Below, piece by piece: positions 18,654 through 27,008 of a DNA stretch of 64,000 nucleotides. The stretch is from Massilioclostridium coli (lineage in GTDB: Bacteria; Bacillota; Clostridia; Oscillospirales; Ruminococcaceae), in assembly GCF_900095865.1 (NCBI RefSeq), contig NZ_FMIZ01000005.1, forward strand, positions 62,001 through 126,000. The letters are read 5' to 3'. Below the pieces are notes generated by a model, which was not told where the DNA came from, ran no database searches, and worked only from the letters and a program-made list of their open reading frames with translations. A program made the translations under genes and the position numbers. Position 1 is the first letter of the stretch; every line of letters starts with the position of its first letter.

Positions 18654-18786
18654 GCTTGTTGGGAAGTTTCCCAAACCCTCTAAAAATCCTCAAAAATCTT
18701 TGGCAGAAATGCGGGCGCACCGTAGTAGGACTATGTAACCACAAACGCAGCGTCCGCGCTGCCATACGCGAAAGGAGGTTTTACAC

Positions 18787-21700
18787 ATGGCAAGTTTGCG
18801 CGACAGCGTAAAGGACTATCAAGAGGAACTTAGGGACGGTATCGCATGGGTGGCGTTTTGGAAAGAGGGGCGTTCATGGAACGCCGAGCTGTTTCATCTC
18901 GAAGTGGACGGCACTTTAGAACCGTTTGACAGGAGCCGGTTAGAGGAAATCAAAGCGGCTGACCCCGCCGCTGTAATCCTAAACGGCTACTACTGCGGGC
19001 ATTTAGGCGAGGATATGAGCCTTGACGAGCTGACCGCCGGAGTGCGCTATCACTATGAAAACAGCATGAATGACCTTGACGGTTTTATCGGGGCGCATGA
19101 CGACAGACTTCCCCCGGAGGTTATCAAAGAAGCAAGAGCCGCCGCCCATGCAGTGGGGCTTCCCTTTTCCGAAAAGCCCTACCGGGACGGGGAAGATTTT
19201 GACCCTTATGTATTTGACGGGAGCATGAGCATTGAGGACTACGAGCTTATGCACCGCATGATTGAAAAAGAAAGGAGCGAGCAAATGGACGAATGGAAAA
19301 CAGGTTATTCCTCATATGACCGCGACAGACTGGACGCCGCCGACAAAATGAAGATTGAGCGCGGTATCTATTTTGAAACGAAAGACGCGGATATTTCCCC
19401 GCTGACCGCCTTACCCCTTGCCGAGCTTATGAAGCTGCGAGAGGAAAGCGCGGCTGCGGAGCAGACCGTATTTGAAAATCTAAAAGTACAGGCTTCCGCA
19501 TGGGAGGAACAGGCAGCTAAGACCCTGCTATTTGACAAGGCGATTGAGTATGCGAGAATACCCGAAGTGAAGCACACTGCGAACAAATGGCAGGACGAGG
19601 GCAACGACCGCCACACTATCAGCAATCGGGTATATAAAATGAGCTACCATGTTTACGAAAATACCCGTTACGACAAGGCAGCACAGAAGTCTATCCCGTA
19701 TTCCTATACGCTGTCTTGGAACGTCTACACCAACAGCCCCCACGGATACGGACAGGCGAAAATCGCCGGACAGGACAGAAAGGTATTTGCTGACCGGGCG
19801 GCTATGGAAAAATATCTGAATGGGCGTATCAAGGCGTATGAAAAACTTTTTACGGAAATATCCCCGGTTATCCCGCCGGAATACGCGGAACAGTTTAGGG
19901 TAAACGGGCAGCTCTTACCGGGCTACACCGTAGAGGGAGAGGAAATCAAGCAGCCCGCCGCCGACATTCCCGCCGCTGCACCGAGAACCGAACCGGGACA
20001 GGAAACGGAACAGTTTGCAATCCTGATTGACAGCCGCACCCGTTTTGAAACGGGAGAACCGGGTGGCTACTGGCTTTCCATGCCCGCCACCAAAGAGCAG
20101 CTTCACGAAGCCATGCGAAGCGTCGGCATTACCGCAGACAACCCGCAGGAATTTTTCATTCACGGCTACTCTGACCGGGAGGACAGGCACATTGCCCTGC
20201 CTTATGACATGGTATGCGCGGCACAGGTGGACGAGCTGAATTTTCTTGCGGCACGACTGGAAACCCTTGACGCTTCCGGGATTGCCGCGCTGAACGCCGC
20301 CACACAGCGAAAGAACGGTTTTGAGAATATCGGGCAGATAATCGACCTAACCTATAACCCGGACTTTTTCGTGCATATTCCCGAAGTACATAATCCCCGC
20401 GAATTAGGCGATTATTACCTTAACAAATCCGGCATGGTGCAAATGCCCGCTGAATGGAAAAACAGCATTGACCTTATCGCCTTTGGACGAAACGCCGCCG
20501 CACAGGAAAAAGGCAGCTTTACGGAATACGGCTACCTTGTGGAAAGCGGCGACGCATGGGAGAAACACTTTGAGGGGCGCGATGTGCCGGAGGACTACCG
20601 CATTATGAGCTACCCGCAGCCGACCGTCGAACTGGACGCAGCCCCGGCATTACAGGCGGCTGTTCCCGAAGCAACGCCGCAGGAGCCACGCCCGGTTATC
20701 CCCATTGTCTTAACGTCCGAGAAACCCGCCGAAAAGCTCAAAGAAATAACTGACCGCTTGGAGCAGGGTATTACGGAGCTGTTCGACAGCGAGCGTTACA
20801 AGGAATATCTGCGCGTTATGTCAAAATTTCATAATTACAGCTTTAACAATACGCTGCTGATCGCCATGCAGAAGCCCGACGCTTCTCTTATCGCCGGATT
20901 TTCCGCATGGAAAAATAACTTTGGGCGAAATGTGATGAAAGGACAAAAGGGTATCAAAATCCTTGCACCGTCGCCCTTTAAGATTAAAAAAGAAATGGAG
21001 AAAATCGACCCGCAGACACAGAAAGTCATTATCGGTAAGGACGGAAAGCCCGTAACCGAAGAAAAGGAAATCACAATCCCCGCCTTTAAGGTGGTATCTG
21101 TCTTTGATGTATCGCAGACCGAGGGCAAGGAAATCCCCGACATTGCCGTAAATATGCTGACTGGAGATGTGGAGCATTACAAGGACGTTTTCGCTGCCCT
21201 TGAAAAGACTTCCCCTGTTCCCGTTGCTTTTGAGAAAATCGAGGGCGGCGCACACGGATACTACCATTTGGAGGACAAACGTATTGCCCTTGATGAGGGC
21301 ATGAGCGAGCTGCAAACATTAAAAACCCTTATCCATGAAATCGCCCATGCGAAGCTCCATGACATTGACCTTAACGCCCCTTTGGAGGACTTGGAGAACA
21401 GACCCGACCGCCGCACCCGCGAGGTACAGGCAGAAAGTATCGCCTATACCGTGTGCCAGCATTACGGGCTTGATACTTCTGACTATTCCTTTGGGTACGT
21501 TGCAGGGTGGAGTGCCGGACGAGAGCTTGCCGAACTGAAAAGCTCTCTTGAAACAATCCGCAGCACCGCCGCCGAGATTATCAATTCCATTGACGGACAT
21601 ATCGCAGAGCTGCAAAAGGCACAGGAACAGGCGCAGGACGCGCCGAGGGAGAAAGCCGCCATGCCGGAGTACATTTATAAGATTGAAGCCAACCCCCGCA

Positions 21701-22503
21701 CAACGGGCGACAACGACCGCTTTTTCCTGCAAGCCTATCTCCCGCAGGAAAACGGCAGGGCAAAAATCGGGGACGTGCTGTATATCGGCAGCCTTGCAAA
21801 ATGCCGGGAACTCATGGGCGGGCTGAACGCCGGAGAGCTGACGCAGGGAGAAGTAAAGGAGCTATATGCAAAGGCGCAGGAAGCCGAAGCCGACAAAGAC
21901 ACCTTTTCCATTTATCAGCTAAAGCAAGGGGACGAAACGCGGGACTTCCGCTTTGAGCCTTACGACCGCCTGCAGGCGGCGGGAAATGTGGTTGATAAGG
22001 CAAACTATGAGCTTGTCTATTCCGCAGAGCTTACGCCGGGTACTTCCCTTGAAGATATTTACACCCGTTTCAATATCGACCACCCGAAAGATTTTAAGGG
22101 ACACAGCCTTTCTGTTTCCGACGTGGTAGTGCTTCATCAGAACGGACAGGACGCGGCGCATTATGTTGATAGTTTCGGCTACAAGGAAGTGCCGGAGTTT
22201 TTGCAGGAGCAGACACAACAGCCGGAAAAGATAAACCCGCTAAAGCACGTTGAGGACACAATCGAGCAGAATGACAACAGCTTTGACGGTATCATCAACA
22301 ACACCCCTACTGTTGACGAACTGGAAGCAAAGGTAAAAGCCGGGGAACAAATTTCCCTTGTTGACCTTGCGGAAGCGATTAAGGCAGACAAAGAACGCGG
22401 CAAAGAGAAGCCCTCTATCCGGGCGCAGCTCAAAGCGGATAAGGAACGGGCGGGAAAGAAGAAACCCACGAAGCAAAAATCGCAGGACTTGGAAAGGAGC
22501 TGA
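18787..22503 (+). CDS. Giant multidomain anti-defence protein (ArdA-like, ArdC-like/zincin, DUF4316/YodL)
   Basis: A 1238-residue protein. By order: an N-terminal domain (about 1-140) of large polyvalent-protein type; an ArdA-like region (about 405-605, with YWLSMPATKEQLHEAM and VDELNFLAARL); an ArdC-like single-strand DNA-binding region (about 665-760, FHNYSFNNTLLIAMQKP, GFSAWKNNFGRNVMKGQKGI) followed by a zincin metallopeptidase motif LIHEIAHAKLH near residue 855; then a DUF4316/YodL region (about 960-1140, FSIYQLKQGDETRDFRFEPY). Ard proteins block host restriction when DNA enters, so this is inferred to protect the ICE during establishment. The C terminus carries PSIRAQLKADKER, a tail also found in the next protein. 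AAAGGAGG precedes the ATG. Confidence 0.8.
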   Translation: MASLRDSVKDYQEELRDGIAWVAFWKEGRSWNAELFHLEVDGTLEPFDRSRLEEIKAADPAAVILNGYYCGHLGEDMSLDELTAGVRYHYENSMNDLDGFIGAHDDRLPPEVIKEARAAAHAVGLPFSEKPYRDGEDFDPYVFDGSMSIEDYELMHRMIEKERSEQMDEWKTGYSSYDRDRLDAADKMKIERGIYFETKDADISPLTALPLAELMKLREESAAAEQTVFENLKVQASAWEEQAAKTLLFDKAIEYARIPEVKHTANKWQDEGNDRHTISNRVYKMSYHVYENTRYDKAAQKSIPYSYTLSWNVYTNSPHGYGQAKIAGQDRKVFADRAAMEKYLNGRIKAYEKLFTEISPVIPPEYAEQFRVNGQLLPGYTVEGEEIKQPAADIPAAAPRTEPGQETEQFAILIDSRTRFETGEPGGYWLSMPATKEQLHEAMRSVGITADNPQEFFIHGYSDREDRHIALPYDMVCAAQVDELNFLAARLETLDASGIAALNAATQRKNGFENIGQIIDLTYNPDFFVHIPEVHNPRELGDYYLNKSGMVQMPAEWKNSIDLIAFGRNAAAQEKGSFTEYGYLVESGDAWEKHFEGRDVPEDYRIMSYPQPTVELDAAPALQAAVPEATPQEPRPVIPIVLTSEKPAEKLKEITDRLEQGITELFDSERYKEYLRVMSKFHNYSFNNTLLIAMQKPDASLIAGFSAWKNNFGRNVMKGQKGIKILAPSPFKIKKEMEKIDPQTQKVIIGKDGKPVTEEKEITIPAFKVVSVFDVSQTEGKEIPDIAVNMLTGDVEHYKDVFAALEKTSPVPVAFEKIEGGAHGYYHLEDKRIALDEGMSELQTLKTLIHEIAHAKLHDIDLNAPLEDLENRPDRRTREVQAESIAYTVCQHYGLDTSDYSFGYVAGWSAGRELAELKSSLETIRSTAAEIINSIDGHIAELQKAQEQAQDAPREKAAMPEYIYKIEANPRTTGDNDRFFLQAYLPQENGRAKIGDVLYIGSLAKCRELMGGLNAGELTQGEVKELYAKAQEAEADKDTFSIYQLKQGDETRDFRFEPYDRLQAAGNVVDKANYELVYSAELTPGTSLEDIYTRFNIDHPKDFKGHSLSVSDVVVLHQNGQDAAHYVDSFGYKEVPEFLQEQTQQPEKINPLKHVEDTIEQNDNSFDGIINNTPTVDELEAKVKAGEQISLVDLAEAIKADKERGKEKPSIRAQLKADKERAGKKKPTKQKSQDLERS

Positions 22504-22506
22504 CCT

Positions 22507-23451
22507 ATGAATAAGTTTGAAGATGTGGACGTTATCACTTCCCTTGAAGCGATTATGAAACAGAATACCGCTTTTTATCAGAATGATTTTGACCTTGATA
22601 GAAACATTTTACAGAAAGCGGCGGCAAGCCCCACAGCCGAGGACAGGCGGCTTTTATGGTTTTCCCGCCCGTCCGGGACGAGCTGCTTCCGGGAGCGCGA
22701 CGTTTTTCTAAAAGGCACAAGACAGCATAACACATGGCGGTTTTACGGGGAACAGACGCGCGATAAAGTCCTTGCCTATGCGGTGGAGCTGACCGGGATT
22801 GTAAACGGAAAAATCAAAGGCAATCTCTATGAGCTTGACTATCCGCAGCATTTCCGGCACGTTAAGGAACAGGCATTACCCGCAGATAATTACACGCTGC
22901 TCTATGAGCATGGAGAACGGGTGCAGCCCGCCGGACAGTATCTTGACGGCAATCCCGACCCGCAGCTTGGGAAGTTTGAACGCTTTGAAGCGCAGCCTAA
23001 TGACCCGGAAGCATTGCATTTTCTCATGCGGGAGGAAAAGCGCAGCTATGACCGCTTAAAGCCGGGGGATTTCAAGGCGCATATTACCGCATTGCATGAC
23101 AGCCGGATTGAAGCCGAAGCACAGCGCATTGTAGCGGAAATGAAGCGGCAGGACAGCCCTAACAGCCCCAACAAAACACATTTCATGGTGGAGCTTTCGC
23201 CTTACTTTATGCAGTTAGCCTCTACAAAGGACACCGACCGTCTGTTTGCTATGCTGCCATACAAAACACTTTCTTTTTCTAAGATTGAGGGCAGACATGG
23301 CACTTTTGCATTTTTAGACAAAAGCGAGGACAGAAGCCGGAATATCCGAAAAGCGCGCCCCTCTGTCCGGGCGCAGCTTACCGCAGACAAGAAAACAGCC
23401 GCCCCGAAAAAGGCAGCGGCAAAAAGAAAAAATCACGATTTGGAGGTATGA
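22507..23451 (+). CDS. Conserved ICE protein of unknown function
   Basis: A 314-residue soluble protein starting MNKFEDVDVITSLEAIMKQN, three bases after the stop of the giant protein gene. It contains RRLLWFSRPSGTSCFRERDVF and YGEQTRDKVLAYAVELTG. I do not recognise a catalytic motif. Proteins of this kind follow the ArdC-like gene in Tn1549-type ICEs. Its last 35 residues (PSVRAQLTADKK then a Lys/Ala-rich stretch and NHDLEV) resemble the end of the preceding protein. Confidence 0.6.
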   Translation: MNKFEDVDVITSLEAIMKQNTAFYQNDFDLDRNILQKAAASPTAEDRRLLWFSRPSGTSCFRERDVFLKGTRQHNTWRFYGEQTRDKVLAYAVELTGIVNGKIKGNLYELDYPQHFRHVKEQALPADNYTLLYEHGERVQPAGQYLDGNPDPQLGKFERFEAQPNDPEALHFLMREEKRSYDRLKPGDFKAHITALHDSRIEAEAQRIVAEMKRQDSPNSPNKTHFMVELSPYFMQLASTKDTDRLFAMLPYKTLSFSKIEGRHGTFAFLDKSEDRSRNIRKARPSVRAQLTADKKTAAPKKAAAKRKNHDLEV

Positions 23452-23453
23452 GC

Positions 23454-23660
23454 ATGAATAGATTTACTGTTGAGGAAACAAACCTTTTGAGCATTTACCA
23501 TGAGGGAAGCAAGGCGCAGCTTATAGAGGACATGACCGCTGCGCTGCCTTACATGGACGCGGGATTACGGGAGCTTGCAAAGCGCACCCTTTCCAAAGTA
23601 GGCGCGCTGACCGAAGCCGAGTACAGGGAGCTTGCCGTTTATCCTGCTGATGAAGTATGA
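23454..23660 (+). CDS. Transposon-transfer assisting protein (TTAP family)
   Basis: A 68-residue protein (MNRFTVEETNLLSIYHEG ... EAEYRELAVYPADEV) matching the TTAP family, a small helical protein common in Tn1549-like ICEs and thought to support transfer. The ATG at 23454 is preferred over 23448 because GGAGGT is eight bases upstream. It overlaps the next gene by 4 bp. Confidence 0.75.
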   Translation: MNRFTVEETNLLSIYHEGSKAQLIEDMTAALPYMDAGLRELAKRTLSKVGALTEAEYRELAVYPADEV

Positions 23661-24022
23661 CCGGGATTAAGCGGCTGTCGCCGCGACAAAGCCGCAAGGT
23701 AAACACCCTTGTGAAAAAGGAGTGCTGCAACTGCGAGAATGGCAACTGTATTTTACTAGACGACGGGGACACTTGCGTATGCCCGCAGCTCATTTCCTAT
23801 TCGCTGCTCTGTAAGTGGTTTCGGATTGCCGTACTTCCTCTTGATAAGCTGCTCTTTGCGGAGCTTTACCATACCGACGATATGCGAAAGTGTATCGTGT
23901 GCGGTGCGTCCTTTGCGTCGAAGTCAAACAGCGTCAAATACTGCCCGGATTGCCGCAAGCGCATTACCCGCAGACAGGCAGCCGAGCGCATGAGAAAAAA
24001 GCGTACTCTTGTTACGCAGTAG
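23657..24022 (+). CDS. Cysteine-rich VLP domain protein
   Basis: A 121-residue protein with two cysteine clusters: CCNCENGNCILLDDGDTCVC near the N terminus, the signature of the Cys-rich VLP family, and CIVCGASF ... YCPDCRKR, a zinc-ribbon pattern followed by a basic helix. It is likely a small metal- and DNA-binding regulator or transfer helper. It starts at an ATGA overlap with the TTAP gene and is the last plus-strand gene before the convergent relaxase. Confidence 0.75.
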   Translation: MTGIKRLSPRQSRKVNTLVKKECCNCENGNCILLDDGDTCVCPQLISYSLLCKWFRIAVLPLDKLLFAELYHTDDMRKCIVCGASFASKSNSVKYCPDCRKRITRRQAAERMRKKRTLVTQ

Positions 24023-24072
24023 GGGCGAAAAAAGCCTTTGCTTGCAGGGTTTTTCGGACACAAAAACAAAGA

Positions 24073-24095
24073 GGTAAAGGATTGATACCTTTACC
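24073..24095. repeat. 8-bp hairpin between convergent genes
   Basis: GGTAAAGG (24073-24080) and CCTTTACC (24088-24095) pair perfectly around a 7-base loop; no T-run follows. Confidence 0.5.
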
Positions 24096-24147
24096 CCTAA
24101 AATCGCGGTTCTACTGCGTAACATTTCAAAAGCTGCACCTATGAGAA

Positions 24148-24194
24148 AACGGGCGCGGTGGCCAACATATCGGCTGCCGCGTCCGTTCTTTTTT
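24148..24194. terminator. Intrinsic terminator between Cys-rich VLP gene and relaxase
   Basis: AACGGGCGCGG (24148-24158) pairs with CCGCGTCCGTT (24178-24188, one G-T pair), with an inner GCC/GGC pair, followed by CTTTTTTATG. It lies at the meeting point of two convergent transcription units. Confidence 0.75.
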
Positions 24195-24202
24195 ATGCTT
24201 AT

Positions 24203-25552
24203 TTATCCGCGCTCGGTTTCTTTTGCCCGTTCCGGCTGACGTTCCACTTTCAAAATACTGTCGATGTTCTGCTTGATAACGTCGTATTCCTTGACTTGCT
24301 TTTTCAGTTTTCCATAGTCGGCATACAGGGCTTCTTTTTGTTTTTGAAGTGCTGCGTACTCTACTTGCAGGGCGGTAATGCTTGGGAGCTTGGAGATACC
24401 CGCTGCCTTGATTGTCTTTGCCGCTGCTTCATGGAGAATTATATCGCTCTCATGGGCTGCCCGGTATTTATCCTTATCCTTTGCCTTGCGGTATGCAGCA
24501 TAGGCAGGCTTTGTCTTTTGATAGGTAGTGATATGCTTGATAAGCAGCGTCATATCGGTAAGTCGCTTTTCAACCTCTTTTAAGCTGTCCGCTGCCTGTT
24601 CGCTTGCTGCGGTAACTTCCGCGATTTTCGCTGTCAGCTCTGCGTACTGCTCAATCTTGTGTTCCGTCAAGAAATTCATGGTTTTAGCTGCCTGTTTCAG
24701 ATTATGGATTTTTGCCCATTGCTCATAGCCCCGGCTTTCCTGCGCCTTGATACTGTTCTGAATATCAATGAGCAGACTAACGCCGCCGCGATCTGCGCGG
24801 GGAGCTTTCGCAGCGTGGGCGCGTTTGCCGCTTATCCGTTCACTGATAGCTTCCTCTGTATAATCTGCGCCGAGGGTTTTCAATCGGGTAAACCGTTCCT
24901 GTCCGGGAGCGCGGCAGGAGATATATTTTCCCGGCTTTATCTCATAGCCCGCCGCCTGTAATTTTGAAAGCAATTCCTCAAAATCTGATACTTGGGGAAT
25001 AAGCGCGTCCACGGCAATTTTTAGCTTGCCTTTATAGCTTGTACCCGTTTTCTCCGCTTGATACTCTGCATAGCTTTTTCCCTTGCTACCTCTGCTCGGA
25101 GTGATAACAGACAAGCCGTGTTCCCGGCACAGCTTATCGCTCATGTTCCGTATGCCGTAATAGCTGCGCTTGTTGGAATTGTACTTGTGGTGGTCTACGA
25201 AATTGACCGCGCAGAAAATCACATGATTATGGATATGTCCTTTGTCAATGTGAGTAGTCAAAACATATTCGTGCTGCCCTTTGGTTACTGCGTCTGCAAG
25301 CTGCCGTCCGATTTCATGGGCGGTCTGATAATCGACCTCTCCCGGCTCAAAGGATTGTATCAGATGGTGGGCTAAATTGTTTCCTTTATCCAACGCCTGC
25401 GACAGGGTAAAACCAAACTCAATGTCTGCCGTTTCATAGGCGCAGCCAAACGAGGACACAAGTATTTTTTCATCAGTCTTTGCGGGATTTTGGATATAGT
25501 CAAGGGCTTTGTTCAGCGTTCCTTTAATAGGCTTAATCTTTGTAACCGCCAT
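24203..25552 (-). CDS. MOBP-type relaxase of the ICE
   Basis: A 449-residue relaxase starting MAVTKIKPIKGTLNKALDYI. It has the HHLIQSFEPGE motif and the metal-binding triad HIDKGHIHNHVIF near residue 125; Tyr19 in the N-terminal block is a candidate nicking residue. The C-terminal half is helical. It should nick the oriT-like copy just upstream (25866-25967) and lead the transferred strand. Encoded on the minus strand, opposite to the transfer operon, and overlapping the mobC gene by 40 bp. Confidence 0.9.
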   Translation of the reverse strand: MAVTKIKPIKGTLNKALDYIQNPAKTDEKILVSSFGCAYETADIEFGFTLSQALDKGNNLAHHLIQSFEPGEVDYQTAHEIGRQLADAVTKGQHEYVLTTHIDKGHIHNHVIFCAVNFVDHHKYNSNKRSYYGIRNMSDKLCREHGLSVITPSRGSKGKSYAEYQAEKTGTSYKGKLKIAVDALIPQVSDFEELLSKLQAAGYEIKPGKYISCRAPGQERFTRLKTLGADYTEEAISERISGKRAHAAKAPRADRGGVSLLIDIQNSIKAQESRGYEQWAKIHNLKQAAKTMNFLTEHKIEQYAELTAKIAEVTAASEQAADSLKEVEKRLTDMTLLIKHITTYQKTKPAYAAYRKAKDKDKYRAAHESDIILHEAAAKTIKAAGISKLPSITALQVEYAALQKQKEALYADYGKLKKQVKEYDVIKQNIDSILKVERQPERAKETERG

Positions 25553-25842
25553 ATTTCCGCAAGCACCCCCTTTATTTCTTCTATGTCCTCTTGGTAGACG
25601 CTGCCTGTACTGTTCACACGCTTTGCAATCTGATTGACGTTGACACCGATTTTCTGTATCTCCGCTGTCATAGCTTTTATGTCGGTGTGGTCTACTTGCA
25701 GGATATACCCGTCAATGGCAATCTTCCGCAGATACGCCGCCATGTTCCGGGTGGGTATCAGCTTCATTTTTTCTTCTATTAAATCCCGTTCTGCTTCCGT
25801 TACTCTGAACTTGATTTGTACTGTTCTTTTTCGTCCGTCCAT
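25513..25842 (-). CDS. mobC: MobC-family relaxosome protein of the ICE
   Basis: A 109-residue protein. The N-terminal MDGRKRTVQIKFRVTEAERD resembles a ribbon-helix-helix domain, and the C-terminal part has the MobC pattern IQKIGVNVNQIAKRVNSTG. The ATG whose complement is at 25840-25842 follows an AAAGGAGC ribosome site. The gene begins 23 bases after the oriT-like core, as expected for an oriT-binding partner of the relaxase it overlaps. Confidence 0.85.
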   Translation of the reverse strand: MDGRKRTVQIKFRVTEAERDLIEEKMKLIPTRNMAAYLRKIAIDGYILQVDHTDIKAMTAEIQKIGVNVNQIAKRVNSTGSVYQEDIEEIKGVLAEIWRLQRLSLLKER

Positions 25843-25865
25843 GCTTTGACGCTCCTTTCCATTCC

Positions 25866-25967
25866 GAGGGTTTGGGACACTTCCCAACAAGCAATTTTGC
25901 CGACGCTGCCGCAGAGCAGGGCAGGCAAAATACGGAAGTGGGTACCCGCTTCCTATGCTTGCTATTC
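25866..25967 (-). other. oriT: Candidate oriT of the ICE, copy C (minus orientation)
   Basis: Read on the minus strand it has the same parts as copy B: the 37-base arm with a GGGTACCC-centred near-palindrome (25967 down to 25931), a hairpin with arms ATTTTGCC/GGCAAAAT (plus positions 25894-25901 and 25924-25931), and the core GCTTGTTGGGAAGTG... TCCCAAACCCTC (25892 down to 25866). It lies directly upstream of mobC and the relaxase gene, the usual oriT position. Confidence 0.7.
25931..25967 (-). repeat. Right arm of the perfect 37-bp inverted repeat
   Basis: Exact reverse complement of 18579-18615. In this copy the GAATAG end is not part of a gene, which suggests that this arm was copied from the 3' end of a topoisomerase-gene context rather than the reverse. 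Confidence 0.95.
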
Positions 25968-26019
25968 ATCTTTTCGCTTTCTTCCACGATAAAGACGGGA
26001 TTTTGCCAAAGACACCCGC

Positions 26020-26054
26020 AGGAAAAGAAAAACGCCATAGAAACACAGCGTTTC
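26020..26054 (-). terminator. Intrinsic terminator of the XRE regulator gene
   Basis: On the minus strand AACGCTATGGAAAC pairs with GTTTCTATGGCGTT (two G-T pairs), followed by TTTCTTTT. It lies about 30 bases beyond the regulator stop codon (26082). Confidence 0.65.
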
Positions 26055-26081
26055 CATAGCGTTCTTAGTGCATATTCAGTT

Positions 26082-26438
26082 TTAGTCATTGTCTTTTTCG
26101 ACTTCCGTTATTTCCTTTGCCGTAGCCGCAACGATACGCAAACCGTTATCGCTCATGCTGTCAAGCAGAGTATCAAGCTGCCGCCGCTGCGTGGACTTCT
26201 CGGCGTTATCATTCGGAAAGAAAAACTGGTCTACCGAAATATGATAACGAGTAACAAGGTCATAGAAAACTTGCAGGCTCGGCTGTTGTCCCTTGTTCTC
26301 GATATTCGCAAGATAGCGCGGGGATATATAGAGCGCGTCGCTTACCGTTTTGCGGCTCTCTCCGTATTCTTTTCTCGCGGCTTTTATGGCTGCCCCGAAC
26401 GCCTTAAAGTCATATAGTGGTACTGGTCGTTTAGCCAT
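26082..26438 (-). CDS. XRE-family helix-turn-helix regulator
   Basis: A 118-residue DNA-binding protein. The HTH spans roughly residues 10-65 (FGAAIKAARKEYGESRKTVS ... YISPRYLANIENKGQQPSL), ending in the typical SVDQFFF of XRE repressors. In related ICEs such genes sit near the relaxase and repress transfer functions. The start is the second ATG (26438), eight bases after AGAGGGTG; an ATG at 26444 would add two residues. The target operator is not identified. Confidence 0.8.
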   Translation of the reverse strand: MAKRPVPLYDFKAFGAAIKAARKEYGESRKTVSDALYISPRYLANIENKGQQPSLQVFYDLVTRYHISVDQFFFPNDNAEKSTQRRQLDTLLDSMSDNGLRIVAATAKEITEVEKDND

Positions 26439-26560
26439 TTTCATTCACCCTCTTACATTTTACTGTTCCCCTTTCTTTTTGAATATGTCTACACAGTTCA
26501 TAGTGTTAGCTTAAATAATGCCGATTATACAAAAGCGGTTGTAAACTTTCCAAAAACGCA

Positions 26561-26589
26561 TTGACAAACTTCGATATGATTGGTATAAT
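26561..26589 (+). promoter_or_regulatory. Promoter of the arsR cargo operon
   Basis: A perfect TTGACA (26561-26566), 17-base spacer and perfect TATAAT (26584-26589), 23 bases before the arsR start. As ArsR proteins normally repress their own promoter, an operator is expected in or near this segment, but no clear palindrome is visible. Confidence 0.8.
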
Positions 26590-26612
26590 ACAAGAGCAAG
26601 GAGGTGAATTGC

Positions 26613-26924
26613 TTGACAGAGAATGAGAAACGCGCAAGGATTTTCAAGTCCTTTTGCGATGCGAATAGATTAACGATTTTAGGGCTACTCAAAGGCGGGG
26701 AAAAATGCGCTTGCGAATTGCTTGACGAGTTGCATATAGGGCAGCCGACGCTATCACATCACATGAAAATACTTTGCGACGCAGGAATTGTCCGGGGACG
26801 TAAAGAGGGCAAATGGACGCATTATTCCTTTGACCCGCAAGGAGTACAAAAAGCAAAAGAGTTGTTGGACGAAATAACGGAGTTCTCTCCCGGTTGTTCG
26901 GATAATTGTTCCTGTAAACAATAA
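26613..26924 (+). CDS. arsR: ArsR/SmtB-family metalloid-responsive repressor
   Basis: A 103-residue winged-helix protein (NRLTILGLLKGGEKCACELL, then LHIGQPTLSHHMKILCDAGI). CACELL corresponds to the C-x-C-x-L-L arsenite-binding site at the start of the recognition helix in ArsR-type sensors, and the C-terminal CSDNCSCKQ gives further thiols. It would release DNA on binding As(III) or Sb(III). The start is TTG (26613) after AAGGAGGT; GTG at 26604 overlaps the ribosome site. First gene of the cargo block. Confidence 0.85.
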   Translation: MTENEKRARIFKSFCDANRLTILGLLKGGEKCACELLDELHIGQPTLSHHMKILCDAGIVRGRKEGKWTHYSFDPQGVQKAKELLDEITEFSPGCSDNCSCKQ

Positions 26925-26950
26925 GCCGCTTGTAGGCAGCAAGCGGCTTA
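26922..26950 (+). terminator. Hairpin between arsR and the permease gene
   Basis: TAAGCCGCTTG (26922-26932) pairs perfectly with CAAGCGGCTTA (26940-26950); the arsR stop codon is the first three bases of the stem. No T-run follows, so it may attenuate or stabilise the arsR mRNA rather than fully terminate. Confidence 0.55.
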
Positions 26951-27008
26951 TACAAAAACTAATATATCGACAAATTGCAATGTGTCAATTTTAAGGAGGT
27001 CTATGTTT

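Larger units (their letters stand above)
18579..18705 (+). other. oriT: Candidate oriT-like site, ICE copy B (plus orientation)
   Basis: The segment consists of a 37-base arm (18579-18615) containing the near-palindrome GGAAGCGGGTACCCACTTCC, a 13-bp hairpin (18615-18627 / 18641-18653), a core at 18655-18680 (CTTGTTGGGAAG... TTCCCAAACCCTC) and a further 16-base segment (18690-18705) shared with the mobilizable element. An inverted copy of the arm, hairpin and core lies at 25866-25967 beside the ICE mobC. It lies in the 202-base gap between the topoisomerase and the 18787 gene. Confidence 0.65.
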
